In this document: positions 1 through 6,975 of the stretch, one piece after another
Layout: every line of letters begins with the position of its first letter
Position numbering within the stretch: position 1 is the stretch's first letter
Source: SIG299 sp964541485
GTDB taxonomy: Bacteria > Bacillota > Clostridia > Lachnospirales > Lachnospiraceae
Length of the DNA stretch: 64,000 bases
Assembly: GCA_964541485.1 (NCBI GenBank)
Contig: CAZIQL010000008.1
Coordinates: 4,195-68,194 of the forward strand
Direction: 5' to 3'
Made by a program: the position numbers and the translations under genes
Notes under the pieces: model-generated
The model's input: the letters and a program-made list of their open reading frames with translations, nothing else
Database searches by the model: none
Told to the model about the DNA's origin: nothing

Positions 1-699
1 CACAATGTACTTGTGAAAACTGTCATTCAGAATGGAAATCACATATTTGGTCTTAGAGTAGATGCCTTCCTTGATATACCGTCTCATGAGTCGATCCATC
101 TGACGACCCAGTTTTTCTTTTCCGGTCAGCAGATAAATAGAGAAAATCACTGCCAGAAGCGCAGTCACAATCCCGGAAAATACAGAGGAAATCAAAGTAA
201 TCGCTGTTCCCATCACATTTCCAACACCGGTGGTAAGTACACTGATAATCTGCTCTGTTTTAGATTTCCAATCAATGCTCTGTAAAGGAGTCAGTAAGTC
301 CTCCGGAACAATATCCATGGACTCTAACCAAGCCAGCAATTTGTTAATTGCACCCGGAATCTGTGCTAATAACAGTTCCATACAAGCAATCAGTTCAGGA
401 ACCACCAGTCGGAACAGTAAAGCAACCAGCACTACTAAGGTGACAAATGCAGCCAGCATGCAGACAATTCTTTTGCTTTTTAGAACGATGGCTTTTTTTG
501 ATTTTGGGAAATAGTGCCTTTCATAATAACTCATTAAAATATTGATAACATAGGCAATGGCACAACCAATTACGAGTGGCATGGCGGCACTGAACAGCAT
601 TTCCACAAGACCTGCGAAGGATGCCCAATAGGTGATGCACAGGTACAGCAAGAAAATGCTGACCCCGATTCTAAAACAGGATTTCCATTCTACTTTCAT
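1..699 (-). CDS. AI-2E family (PerM/UPF0118) membrane transporter, partial
   Basis: The minus-strand frame opens at 699 and runs off the left edge, so only about 233 N-terminal residues are seen. The translation has a short basic/aromatic N-terminus, a hydrophobic stretch at about residues 10-45, another at about 65-90, a soluble loop with a PEDLLTPLQSIDW-type segment, and a third hydrophobic block at about 150-185. This is the layout of the AI-2E/PerM family of putative exporters, where two N-terminal helices, a loop and later helices alternate. An AAGGAAG-like ribosome site lies just upstream of the start. The family call rests on topology and overall resemblance. The substrate is unknown, and AI-2 export is a family name, not something shown here. 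Confidence 0.72.
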   Translation of the reverse strand, partial: MKVEWKSCFRIGVSIFLLYLCITYWASFAGLVEMLFSAAMPLVIGCAIAYVINILMSYYERHYFPKSKKAIVLKSKRIVCMLAAFVTLVVLVALLFRLVVPELIACMELLLAQIPGAINKLLAWLESMDIVPEDLLTPLQSIDWKSKTEQIISVLTTGVGNVMGTAITLISSVFSGIVTALLAVIFSIYLLTGKEKLGRQMDRLMRRYIKEGIYSKTKYVISILNDSFHKYIV

Positions 700-825
700 A
701 AATAACTTCCTTTCCGTCTTCTGTTTAGCTCGCATATTCTGCGATTGCTTTGCTAATTGCGATGATGTCACTGTTTCCGGCAAACTCAAATTCTGATTTA
801 ATTTCGGAAACTATACCGGGTATGC

Positions 826-1683
826 TTAACGCACATCTTCTACTTTCTTTTCCAGACGTGTCTCTAAAACAGATGGGTCGCGCATAATCTTTCTGAGTTC
901 ACGCAATGCAATGGCATAATATAAACCATCGCAGAAACGCTCGTCGGAAACCAGGCTGAAGCCCATGCGCTTTTGGACCTTTACTTCGCCTTTTTCTGCA
1001 ACAGGAACCTCTTTTTCTTTACCCATAGCAAAGAATAAACCGTTGGTACCGAATTCGCAGGTGTGATGGTATACGTGGTTGATACCGAGTGATTTTAAAT
1101 TAGTAATGTAAAATGAGGTATGGAACGGGCTGAATTCAATAATGGATTTTGGAAGTATATTGTGACGATCCATCCACATTAAAACAGCGGAAACGATATT
1201 TAACAGCCAGCTTGGCAATGCGGTAAAAAAGCGTGCCATTTTGTCTGCATCATTCTCTTCGGTACGAAGGACAGTTTCCTTCCGGATGGCTTCGTTGATG
1301 GCTTCCGCAATTTCCAAAATGGTTTCCGTTCCTTCAAAGCATAGCTTGATGGTAGTATCCGGACAGTCAATGTGCAGCTCCGGATGAATGGTAAAGCTAA
1401 CCCAGATTTTTGGACGGGCATAAATTTTACCGTTCATGACAAAACGGTTCAGTCGAGGCTTTAATGCCAGCATACGGACAATGCCCGCAATAAATATGTG
1501 CATATAGCCCATTTTAATTCCCTGGGCTTCCTTTTCTTTGATGTAGTTGTCCCATGCTTCACAGTCGAAAGTATCCTCGTACATATTCATGGAATCATAA
1601 CGTTTTTTCATTAAAAAGCCGGTAATCATCTGCATTGGATCAACACTGCGGATTAGACGGCCATCGGGCCTTTTTCCAAACAT
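826..1683 (-). CDS. 2-oxo acid dehydrogenase E2-like / CAT-like acyltransferase-fold protein
   Basis: A 285-residue protein resembling the catalytic (chloramphenicol-acetyltransferase-like) domain of E2 acyltransferases, without lipoyl or subunit-binding domains. Near residues 245-255 the family motif HRxxDG appears as DERFCDG: the Asp and Gly remain but the catalytic His is Glu. A middle segment (about 190-225) with HTSFYITNL and FGTNGLFFAMG resembles the E2 substrate channel region. The start at 1683 has a GGGAG site about 8 bases upstream and lies downstream of a TTGTCA-17-TAAAAT promoter (1745-1773), so a longer in-frame extension to 1773 is rejected. No E1 or E3 partner is nearby. It may be a stand-alone or catalytically altered acyltransferase; the true substrate cannot be told. 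Confidence 0.7.
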   Translation of the reverse strand: MFGKRPDGRLIRSVDPMQMITGFLMKKRYDSMNMYEDTFDCEAWDNYIKEKEAQGIKMGYMHIFIAGIVRMLALKPRLNRFVMNGKIYARPKIWVSFTIHPELHIDCPDTTIKLCFEGTETILEIAEAINEAIRKETVLRTEENDADKMARFFTALPSWLLNIVSAVLMWMDRHNILPKSIIEFSPFHTSFYITNLKSLGINHVYHHTCEFGTNGLFFAMGKEKEVPVAEKGEVKVQKRMGFSLVSDERFCDGLYYAIALRELRKIMRDPSVLETRLEKKVEDVR

Positions 1684-1744
1684 ATTTTCTCCCACACTCC
1701 CTAAAAAAGTATATATTCTCTTATATGTATATATGAACAGTATC

Positions 1745-1773
1745 ATTTTACAGTAAGAAAATGAAAATGACAA
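1745..1773 (-). promoter_or_regulatory. sigma-A-type promoter for the E2-like gene
   Basis: On the minus strand TTGTCA (1768-1773) and TAAAAT (1745-1750) are separated by 17 bp. It lies about 60 bp upstream of the chosen start at 1683 and argues against the longer reading frame. Confidence 0.6.
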
Positions 1774-1848
1774 GTTTTAATAAATAAATTAAATGTAAAA
1801 TCTATATTAAAAGATAATTAGAAACGAAATAAACGAAAAAAAATGTGG

Positions 1849-1854
1849 TATAAT
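1849..1854 (+). promoter_or_regulatory. extended -10 promoter for the PlsC-like/PAP2 pair
   Basis: TATAAT preceded by TGG forms an extended -10 element about 37 bp upstream of the start at 1891. No good -35 is visible in the A-rich DNA upstream. Confidence 0.5.
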
Positions 1855-1890
1855 TCTTCATTATTGCGTGTGAGAACGAGGAGAATAGGA

Positions 1891-2667
1891 ATGGAAGAGA
1901 AAAAAACATCGGTAATGTTTCGTATTGTGAAAGGATTGGTACGTCTTTTTTACGGGAATGTGGAAGTAATCGGTCTGGAAAATCTGCCGGAGAGAGAGGC
2001 TGTGATTGTTGCAAATCATACGCAGATGAATGGTCCGATTTCGGGAGAACTGTTTTTGCCTGAAAACTGTTACACCTGGTGTGCCGGTCAGATGATGAAT
2101 TTAAAGGAAGTACCTGCGTATGCCTTTTCTGACTTCTGGTCGCAGAAGCCAAAATGGCAGCAACCGTTATTTAAACTGGCATCATATCTGATTGCTCCGC
2201 TGGCGGTATTCCTTTTTAACAATGCCAGGACCATTGCGGTGTATCGTGATATGCGGATTAAGTCTACCTTTAAGACCAGTCTTTCGATGCTTAAGGATGG
2301 AGCGAATCTTTTGATTTTTCCTGAGAAGGATGAGAAGTACAATAATATTTTATACAAATTCCAGGAGAATTTCATTGATATAGCAAGACTGTACTATAAA
2401 AAAACAGGTGTCGGGTTAACATTTGTTCCGATGTATATTGCACCAACGATAAGGAAAATGTATATTGGAAAGGGAATAGTTTTTCAGGGAGAAAACAATA
2501 TAGAAGAGGAACGGAAAAGAATTGCGGAATATTTGTCCGATGAAATCACACGGATTGCCAGAGAACTTCCATTACATAAAGTAGTTCCTTACCGCAATAT
2601 TCCCAGGAAATATTATTTGACGAATAAAGATGTTACGGAGGTGCCGCATGAGAAAACCCGTTGTTGA
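1891..2667 (+). CDS. PlsC-like 1-acyl-glycerol-3-phosphate acyltransferase family protein
   Basis: A 258-residue lysophospholipid-acyltransferase-fold protein, expected to work at the inner face of the membrane. The region VIVANHTQMNG (about residues 45-55) aligns with acyltransferase block I (HX4D), but the Asp position is Gly. LLIFPEKDE (about 143-151) aligns with block III (FPEG). A central stretch (SYLIAPLAVFLFNN) is hydrophobic. The start at 1891 is chosen because GAGGAGAATAGGA precedes it; an in-frame start at 1843 has no ribosome site and overlaps the promoter. The next gene overlaps by 20 bp, so the two are translationally coupled, and its PAP2 function supports a lipid-phosphate role. 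The altered block I leaves the reaction uncertain. Confidence 0.75.
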   Translation: MEEKKTSVMFRIVKGLVRLFYGNVEVIGLENLPEREAVIVANHTQMNGPISGELFLPENCYTWCAGQMMNLKEVPAYAFSDFWSQKPKWQQPLFKLASYLIAPLAVFLFNNARTIAVYRDMRIKSTFKTSLSMLKDGANLLIFPEKDEKYNNILYKFQENFIDIARLYYKKTGVGLTFVPMYIAPTIRKMYIGKGIVFQGENNIEEERKRIAEYLSDEITRIARELPLHKVVPYRNIPRKYYLTNKDVTEVPHEKTRC

Positions 2668-3331
2668 TTACAGAGAATTCCGGTTATCCAGATTAAAGGA
2701 ACCACAATTTTATCATTTGTTATATCTGCTCGGCTGGGTCGGATATTTTATTCTTTATTTTATTACTGAAAATCTGATACCGCGGGAAAGCTGTTACCCG
2801 GTTCATTCTCCGTTAGATGACATGATTCCGTTTTGTGAATACTTTGTGATTCCGTACGTGGGCTGGTATGTACTGATTGTTGTTTCCCTTTTGTACTTTA
2901 TGCTGTACAATCCGGATAACTTTAAAAATCTTATGAAATTTATTATCGTGACCCAGGTGGTTGCGATGGCAATTTATATTATTTTCCCGAACCGTCAGGA
3001 CTTGCGTCCGGACGTATTTCCGCGGGATAATATTTTTACGAGCATCCTGGGGCTGATTTATTCCTTTGACACCAGTACCAATGTCTGCCCGTCCCTGCAT
3101 GTGGCATACTCCATCGGAATTGCTTCGACATGGTTAAAGGAAAAAGGCGCATCCGGATGGACAAAGATTTTTGTCACGGTGTTCTGTTTCTTTGTTTGCA
3201 TCTCGGTGGCATTTGTAAAACAGCATTCCGTCGTGGATATCTTTGCGGCAATTCCGGTTTGTGTGCTGGCGGAGTGGATTACGTTTGGAAAGAGCTATTG
3301 GAGACCTAAATTGATAAAAAAGAAATCGTAA
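2648..3331 (+). CDS. PAP2-family membrane phosphatase
   Basis: A 227-residue integral membrane protein with five or six hydrophobic helices. The PAP2 phosphatase signatures are present late in the chain: CPSLHVAYS (motif SxxH, about residues 141-149) and VKQHSVVDIFAA (the second His with its Asp, about 191-202). Family members dephosphorylate phosphatidic acid or undecaprenyl pyrophosphate on the outer face of the membrane. The start at 2648 follows GGAGGTGCC and lies inside the upstream acyltransferase gene. A strong terminator follows directly, so the operon has two genes. The substrate is not decidable from sequence. Confidence 0.85.
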   Translation: MRKPVVDYREFRLSRLKEPQFYHLLYLLGWVGYFILYFITENLIPRESCYPVHSPLDDMIPFCEYFVIPYVGWYVLIVVSLLYFMLYNPDNFKNLMKFIIVTQVVAMAIYIIFPNRQDLRPDVFPRDNIFTSILGLIYSFDTSTNVCPSLHVAYSIGIASTWLKEKGASGWTKIFVTVFCFFVCISVAFVKQHSVVDIFAAIPVCVLAEWITFGKSYWRPKLIKKKS

Positions 3332-3337
3332 AAAAGG

Positions 3338-3371
3338 AAACCGATGCACGGTGAAAGGCATCGGTTTTTTT
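3338..3371 (+). terminator. Rho-independent terminator after the PAP2 gene
   Basis: Perfect 10-bp stem AAACCGATGC / GCATCGGTTT with a 10-base loop, ending in seven T. Confidence 0.9.
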
Positions 3372-3411
3372 GTACGCTATTATTCTTCGGTTGTAGAGGT
3401 ATCGAGGGTTT

Positions 3412-3441
3412 TTGTCAATTTTGCGTCGGAACGGATAAAAT
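3412..3441 (+). promoter_or_regulatory. sigma-A-type promoter for the 144-residue helical protein
   Basis: TTGTCA and TAAAAT with an 18-bp spacer, 45 bp upstream of the start at 3487. Confidence 0.5.
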
Positions 3442-3486
3442 CATGAAAAACGGGAATTGTAATAGAAAAGAAAGGGAGGAATTTTT

Positions 3487-3921
3487 ATGGAAACTTCTGA
3501 TACAATCAAGCTTTTACGTGAATGTGATGCCGGAACCAAGATGGCGGTGACCTCAATTGATGAAATTTTGGAGAAGGTGGAGGATGAACAGTTAAAAAAG
3601 CTTTTACAGAAGAGCAAGTCGCATCATAAGGACTTGGAGGCAGATTTGCATGAAAAGCTCGATAAGTATGATGCCGAGGAAAAGGAACCGAACCTGATGG
3701 CAAAGGGAATGTCGTGGATGAAGACAAACATGAAGCTTGGCATGGATGAAAGTGACGAAACGATTGCAGACTTGCTGACGGACGGCTGCGATATGGGAAT
3801 CAAGTCTTTGTATAAGTATAGAAACCAGTATAAGGCAGCAGAAAAGGAAGCAAAGGATATTTGTGAAAAGCTGATTCTTATTGAGGAAGAGCTGGAGAGG
3901 GATTTGCGCCAGTACCTGTAA
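3487..3921 (+). CDS. small all-helical (ferritin-like/DUF2383-type) protein, function unknown
   Basis: A 144-residue, highly charged soluble protein with no signal peptide. It is predicted almost entirely helical from its heptad-like pattern, in about four helices (residues 4-32, 36-60, 70-100, 105-142). The pattern recalls four-helix-bundle ferritin-like proteins of the DUF2383 kind, and there are His/Glu residues around SHHKDLEADLHEK. No complete ExxH di-iron signature was found, so metal binding is not claimed. The ribosome site GGGAGG is 8 bases upstream. It stands alone between its own promoter and a strong terminator. The fold is a moderate inference and the function is unknown. Confidence 0.55.
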   Translation: METSDTIKLLRECDAGTKMAVTSIDEILEKVEDEQLKKLLQKSKSHHKDLEADLHEKLDKYDAEEKEPNLMAKGMSWMKTNMKLGMDESDETIADLLTDGCDMGIKSLYKYRNQYKAAEKEAKDICEKLILIEEELERDLRQYL

Positions 3922-3977
3922 GAGGGTATTGTCAGATGGATTGACGTATTAAAATTTGAGATAGCAGAAAACAAACT

Positions 3978-4001
3978 CCCCGCTTGATGGTCCAAGCGGG
4001 G
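3978..4001. terminator. convergent-gene terminator hairpin
   Basis: Perfect 9-bp stem CCCCGCTTG / CAAGCGGGG with a 6-base loop between two convergent genes. T-rich bases follow on both strands, so it may serve both. Confidence 0.75.
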
Positions 4002-4024
4002 ATGGGTTATTTTATTTGGCTTTT

Positions 4025-5521
4025 TTACAGATGATAAATCTCTGTATATTTCTTTCTAAAATAGTTTATGAGCGGCTTTGCATCTGCTTCCTTGCCACAG
4101 ACTGCCATCAGCGCTTCCTTTGGTTCACGGAAGCCGCCATAGCGGTGGATGTTGTCATGGAGCCAAGCGGTCAGTTCCTTTGCACGGCCTTCTGCAAGAA
4201 TGGTGTCAATATCACCAAGCTCTTTTTCCATGGTCTCAAGGAACATGCCGTCATACACACTGCCAAGCAGGTAAGACGGGAAGTAGCCGAACGCACCGCC
4301 TGCCCAGTGCGTATCCTGGAGCACGCCAAGAGTGTCGGTTGGTGGGACAATTCCCAAATATTCTTCCATCTTTTTGTTCCATGCTGCCGGAAGGTCTTCT
4401 ACGGAGAGTCTGCCGGAGATGAGTTCCTTTTCCAGTTCGTAACGTAAAATAATGTGGAAGCAATACGTAACCTCATCCGAATCGCAACGGATGAAACCAT
4501 TCCGGATGTGATTGATTTCGGTATAAAACTCATCCAAAGAGATATCGTTGTATTCCGGGAACAACTCCTGTACCTTGTAATAAATCGGCTTCCAGAAGTT
4601 TTTGTTTCTGCCGAATACATTTTCCCAGATACGGGACTGGCTCTCGTGCAAGCCCATGTAACCGCAGTCGGAGTACGGAGTCAAATCATAGCATGCATCC
4701 GGACCCTGCATAAACAGACCGTGACCGCCTTCGTGGATGATGGAGAAGATGCCGGAAATGATATCGTCCTTTAAGTAGTGATTGGTGATACGTACGTTGG
4801 TGCGGCCGGTACCGGTAGTGAATGGGTGTACACTTTCGGCAATACAACCGTGTTCAAAATCAAAACCGATGTAGTCGAGTAAGAACTTTGATAATTCTTC
4901 CTGCTTGTGCTTGTCAAATGTGCCCTTGAATTTGGAGTCATCCGGCTCCGGTTTACTTAAGATTTCTTTGACAAACGGGATGAGTTCTGCCTTTAACTCA
5001 GAGAAAATGCGGTCGATGGTAGCCTCGTCCATTCCTTTTTCATACGTGTCAAGCATCGAAGCATACGGATCCATGTCCGGATGCATGTATTTGTGCAGTT
5101 GAATATTGTTTGCAATGTTTTTTGCAAGGTGTGGGGCAAACAGGGCGTAGTTGTTGGTTTCCTTTGCCTCCTCCCAGATATGTTCTGCTTTTGCGGAATC
5201 TTCCACATACTGTGAGTAGAATTCTACCGGAATGCGCTTGTTTTCTTCAAAGTCATCCTTCATCTTGCGGACTGCCTTTTTCCAGACATCATCGAGCTGT
5301 GCGTATTCTGCTTCCTCATTGAGTGCATATACGAGGTTTTCCATCTTTTCCGAAACCGACAGTTCAAACTGCTTTGTGGAAAGCGCTGTTAAGCTTGCTA
5401 CGATGACGTCGGCAGCACCCTTTGGAGCCTCCGTCTTTAAATCCCAGTCCATTAAGATACAGGCAGTGGAGAGATTTTCCATTTCCTTTAATAAGTCTTT
5501 TAATTCTTCTAATTTTGTCAT
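4025..5521 (-). CDS. M32-family metallocarboxypeptidase (carboxypeptidase Taq type)
   Basis: A 498-residue cytoplasmic zinc carboxypeptidase. The M32 zinc motif HEGGH (HExxH) is at about residues 262-266, followed by the ESQSRIWEN helix that carries the third zinc-ligand Glu. The length is normal for the family (about 500). It removes C-terminal residues from peptides and is a usual peptide-turnover enzyme of Clostridia. No clear purine-rich ribosome site is seen upstream, but the translation is full length and the N-terminal helix matches the family. A GC-containing inverted repeat (5532-5564) lies 10 bp upstream and would fold in the leader. It is transcribed alone. Confidence 0.92.
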   Translation of the reverse strand: MTKLEELKDLLKEMENLSTACILMDWDLKTEAPKGAADVIVASLTALSTKQFELSVSEKMENLVYALNEEAEYAQLDDVWKKAVRKMKDDFEENKRIPVEFYSQYVEDSAKAEHIWEEAKETNNYALFAPHLAKNIANNIQLHKYMHPDMDPYASMLDTYEKGMDEATIDRIFSELKAELIPFVKEILSKPEPDDSKFKGTFDKHKQEELSKFLLDYIGFDFEHGCIAESVHPFTTGTGRTNVRITNHYLKDDIISGIFSIIHEGGHGLFMQGPDACYDLTPYSDCGYMGLHESQSRIWENVFGRNKNFWKPIYYKVQELFPEYNDISLDEFYTEINHIRNGFIRCDSDEVTYCFHIILRYELEKELISGRLSVEDLPAAWNKKMEEYLGIVPPTDTLGVLQDTHWAGGAFGYFPSYLLGSVYDGMFLETMEKELGDIDTILAEGRAKELTAWLHDNIHRYGGFREPKEALMAVCGKEADAKPLINYFRKKYTEIYHL

Positions 5522-5531
5522 GGTGCTTTTG

Positions 5532-5564
5532 GAATAACCGCAAAGGAAAATGATGCGGTTATTC
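5532..5564. promoter_or_regulatory. hairpin in the leader of the M32 gene
   Basis: Perfect 10-bp inverted repeat GAATAACCGC / GCGGTTATTC with a 13-base loop, 10 bp upstream of the minus-strand start. It could reduce initiation or act as an attenuator. On the plus strand it ends in ATTCTTTTCC, which is a poor terminator tail. Confidence 0.4.
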
Positions 5565-5634
5565 TTTTCCTTTCCTAGAATTTCGCTGATTTTATAGTAA
5601 CACGAAGAAGGGAAATGGACAAGTGGGAAGGGAC

Positions 5635-5663
5635 TTGCAAATTGTGCTGTGGCATGTTATAAT
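5635..5663 (+). promoter_or_regulatory. sigma-A-type promoter for the hicA operon
   Basis: TTGCAA - 17 bp - TATAAT, about 45 bp upstream of the leader ORF and 64 bp upstream of hicA. Confidence 0.65.
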
Positions 5664-5706
5664 TCTCGTGCAACTGAAAATCAGTCGCAGAGAAGGAGGC
5701 GCATAT

Positions 5707-5748
5707 ATGATTGAGGTGATTCATAAATGCCTAAGAAAGAAGATTTGA
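5707..5748 (+). CDS. 13-codon leader ORF overlapping the start of hicA
   Basis: A perfect AAGGAGG ribosome site (5693-5699) is followed after 7 bases by ATG. This opens a 13-codon frame (MIEVIHKCLRKKI) that ends inside hicA, in a different frame from it. It is the best ribosome site of the locus, stronger than the GAGGTG that precedes hicA itself. It may couple or limit hicA translation. Expression is inference. Confidence 0.4.
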   Translation: MIEVIHKCLRKKI

Positions 5749-5984
5749 TTAACAAACTTTGCAGGAAGCCCAGTCCGAAGAATTTTTCGAAGAAAGAATT
5801 GGATACACTAATGGGTAAGTGTGGCTGCAAAAAGTTTCAAGGCGGAAGAGGATCCGGAATTGGGTTTTATCATGAGGAGACCGGGCGTGTGTTACAATTT
5901 GATGAGCCACATCCGGGAAATGAATTGTATGGGTATCAAGTAAAAAAGACGATACAGTTCTTAAAAGAAATCGGAGAAATGTAG
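5727..5984 (+). CDS. hicA: HicA-like toxin of a type II toxin-antitoxin system
   Basis: An 85-residue small basic protein of the HicA (YcfA-like, dsRNA-binding fold) mRNA-interferase family. Segments KELDTLMGKCGC, GGRGSGIGFYHE and the PHPGNELYGYQVKKTIQFLKEIG tail follow the longer HicA subgroup. In canonical HicA the motif is GSHxxY/F with a catalytic His; here the corresponding place reads GSGIGF, with a His only four residues later. Activity is therefore uncertain. A GAGGTG site lies 8 bases upstream of the start. It is first in the hicA-hicB-SecB-like array, and the antitoxin gene follows after an unusually long 131-bp gap. Confidence 0.75.
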   Translation: MPKKEDLINKLCRKPSPKNFSKKELDTLMGKCGCKKFQGGRGSGIGFYHEETGRVLQFDEPHPGNELYGYQVKKTIQFLKEIGEM

Positions 5985-6047
5985 ACACCGAAGATGTGTG
6001 ACTTGCAGATTCAATTTGCAAGGAAAATTAATGATGAATGTGTAGCC

Positions 6048-6080
6048 ATATCTATAGTGTGTAAGAATATACATAGATAT
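6048..6080. promoter_or_regulatory. inverted repeat between hicA and hicB, candidate HicB operator
   Basis: ATATCTAT (6048-6055) and ATAGATAT (6073-6080) form a perfect 8-bp inverted repeat with a 17-bp spacer, 35 bp upstream of hicB. Ribbon-helix-helix antitoxins bind such palindromes. Its position inside the operon suggests a separate hicB control point. Confidence 0.4.
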
Positions 6081-6115
6081 AGCGTTGACAAGTTGGAACT
6101 TGGGAGATGAAAATA

Positions 6116-6598
6116 ATGAGCTCGATGTTAGAGTATAGAGGATATCATGCGTCTATTGAATATGACGCAGAGGATGAAATTTTCGTTGGAGAGGTTTTTG
6201 GAATAGCAGATTCTCTTAGCTTTCATGGAACCTCTATTGATGAATTAAAGAGGATGTTTGAACAGAGTATTGAAAATTATTTGGAACTGTGTTCAAAAGT
6301 AGGAAAAGAACCGGATAAGGAGTTTAAAGGGAGCTTTAATGTAAGAATTACACCGGAACTTCATAAAAAAGCGGCGCTGGCAGCGACAGCAGAGAAGATG
6401 ACATTGAATCAATATGTGATGCGTGCGATAGAGCGTTCTTTTGAGGCGGATGTACCGAGAGAAACCACGGTTTATTATGTGCCGTATGAGATCGAAAACG
6501 TGCAGCTGAAAGCGGTAGAAGATAAAGCGTATGTGTTTTCGTGTAATGATTATAAGAAGCCAATTATAATGGAGGATAGGATTTTATATGAAGCTTAG
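6116..6598 (+). CDS. hicB: HicB-like antitoxin with RHH domain and long C-terminal tail
   Basis: A 160-residue HicB-type antitoxin. Residues about 1-65 form the partial RNase-H-like HicB fold (LEYRGYHASIEYDAEDEIF, VFGIADSLSFHGTSIDEL), which masks the toxin. Residues about 72-110 form an Arc-type ribbon-helix-helix (FNVRITPELHKK, then MTLNQYVMRAIERSF), the DNA-binding part. Residues about 111-160 are an extra tail rich in aromatic and hydrophobic residues (TTVYYVPYEIENV, YVFSCNDYKK), making the protein longer than usual HicB. The start at 6116 is chosen because GGGAG lies 9 bases upstream; an in-frame ATG at 6107 touches that site. The 3' end overlaps the SecB-like gene by 11 bp. The tail is what a chaperone-addiction sequence would look like. 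Confidence 0.8.
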   Translation: MSSMLEYRGYHASIEYDAEDEIFVGEVFGIADSLSFHGTSIDELKRMFEQSIENYLELCSKVGKEPDKEFKGSFNVRITPELHKKAALAATAEKMTLNQYVMRAIERSFEADVPRETTVYYVPYEIENVQLKAVEDKAYVFSCNDYKKPIIMEDRILYEA

Positions 6599-6950
6599 TG
6601 CAGAGATTAGAAAAATAAGGATTAAGAGAAGCCAGATTGAGGTGAATTGGGAAAACGAAGAAGCAATGACGTTAAAGATTGCTTGTGAGGCAAGTATTGC
6701 TGAGCCCAAAGAAAAAGAAGATAAGAGTGCGTTGGTTACAATTACCCTTTTTGTAGATGATGAAAATGCAAATTTCAAAGCGGAATTAGAGGCAGAAATT
6801 GTCTTTGAGTTTAATGAAACGCCAGAGGAATACGGAAAAGAAGTCATGGGTGAATGTGTGCCGATGGCTGCTAAGGCATTGCTGGTGAAGTTGGATGGTA
6901 TGTTAATTCAGATGGATGAAAGGAAATTGGGATTGGCAGATATTATTTAG
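6588..6950 (+). CDS. SecB-like chaperone-type protein (candidate third TAC component)
   Basis: A 120-residue acidic protein that starts inside the end of hicB. The pattern is four beta-strand-like segments (residues about 3-20, 27-36, 47-56, 62-74 with AELEAEIVFEF), then a helix-turn-helix C-terminal part (CVPMAAKALLVKLDGMLIQM, ending in LGLADII). This matches the length and order of elements of SecB-fold chaperones, including a turn-plus-LNLAPVNF-like C-terminus. SecB-like proteins encoded next to a toxin-antitoxin pair form TAC systems, where the chaperone stabilises the antitoxin. Similarity is judged by eye, so the family call is moderate; otherwise it is a conserved hypothetical protein. 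Start ATG 6588; GGAGG lies at 6571-6575. Confidence 0.5.
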   Translation: MKLSAEIRKIRIKRSQIEVNWENEEAMTLKIACEASIAEPKEKEDKSALVTITLFVDDENANFKAELEAEIVFEFNETPEEYGKEVMGECVPMAAKALLVKLDGMLIQMDERKLGLADII

Positions 6951-6975
6951 GACAAAAGAAATGGGAGACAAAAAA

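Noticed and set aside
721..825. A 33-codon open stretch on the minus strand between the E2-like gene and the AI-2E-type permease (ends SKAIAEYAS)
   Set aside because: It has no start codon or ribosome site and is in a different frame from the E2-like gene. It could be a fragment, but nothing identifies it.
1684..1773. N-terminal extension of the E2-like protein
   Set aside because: It overlaps the promoter and lacks a ribosome site, while the internal Met at 1683 has GGGAG.
5522..5580. Riboswitch in front of the M32 gene
   Set aside because: Only one simple hairpin is seen, with no conserved riboswitch core.
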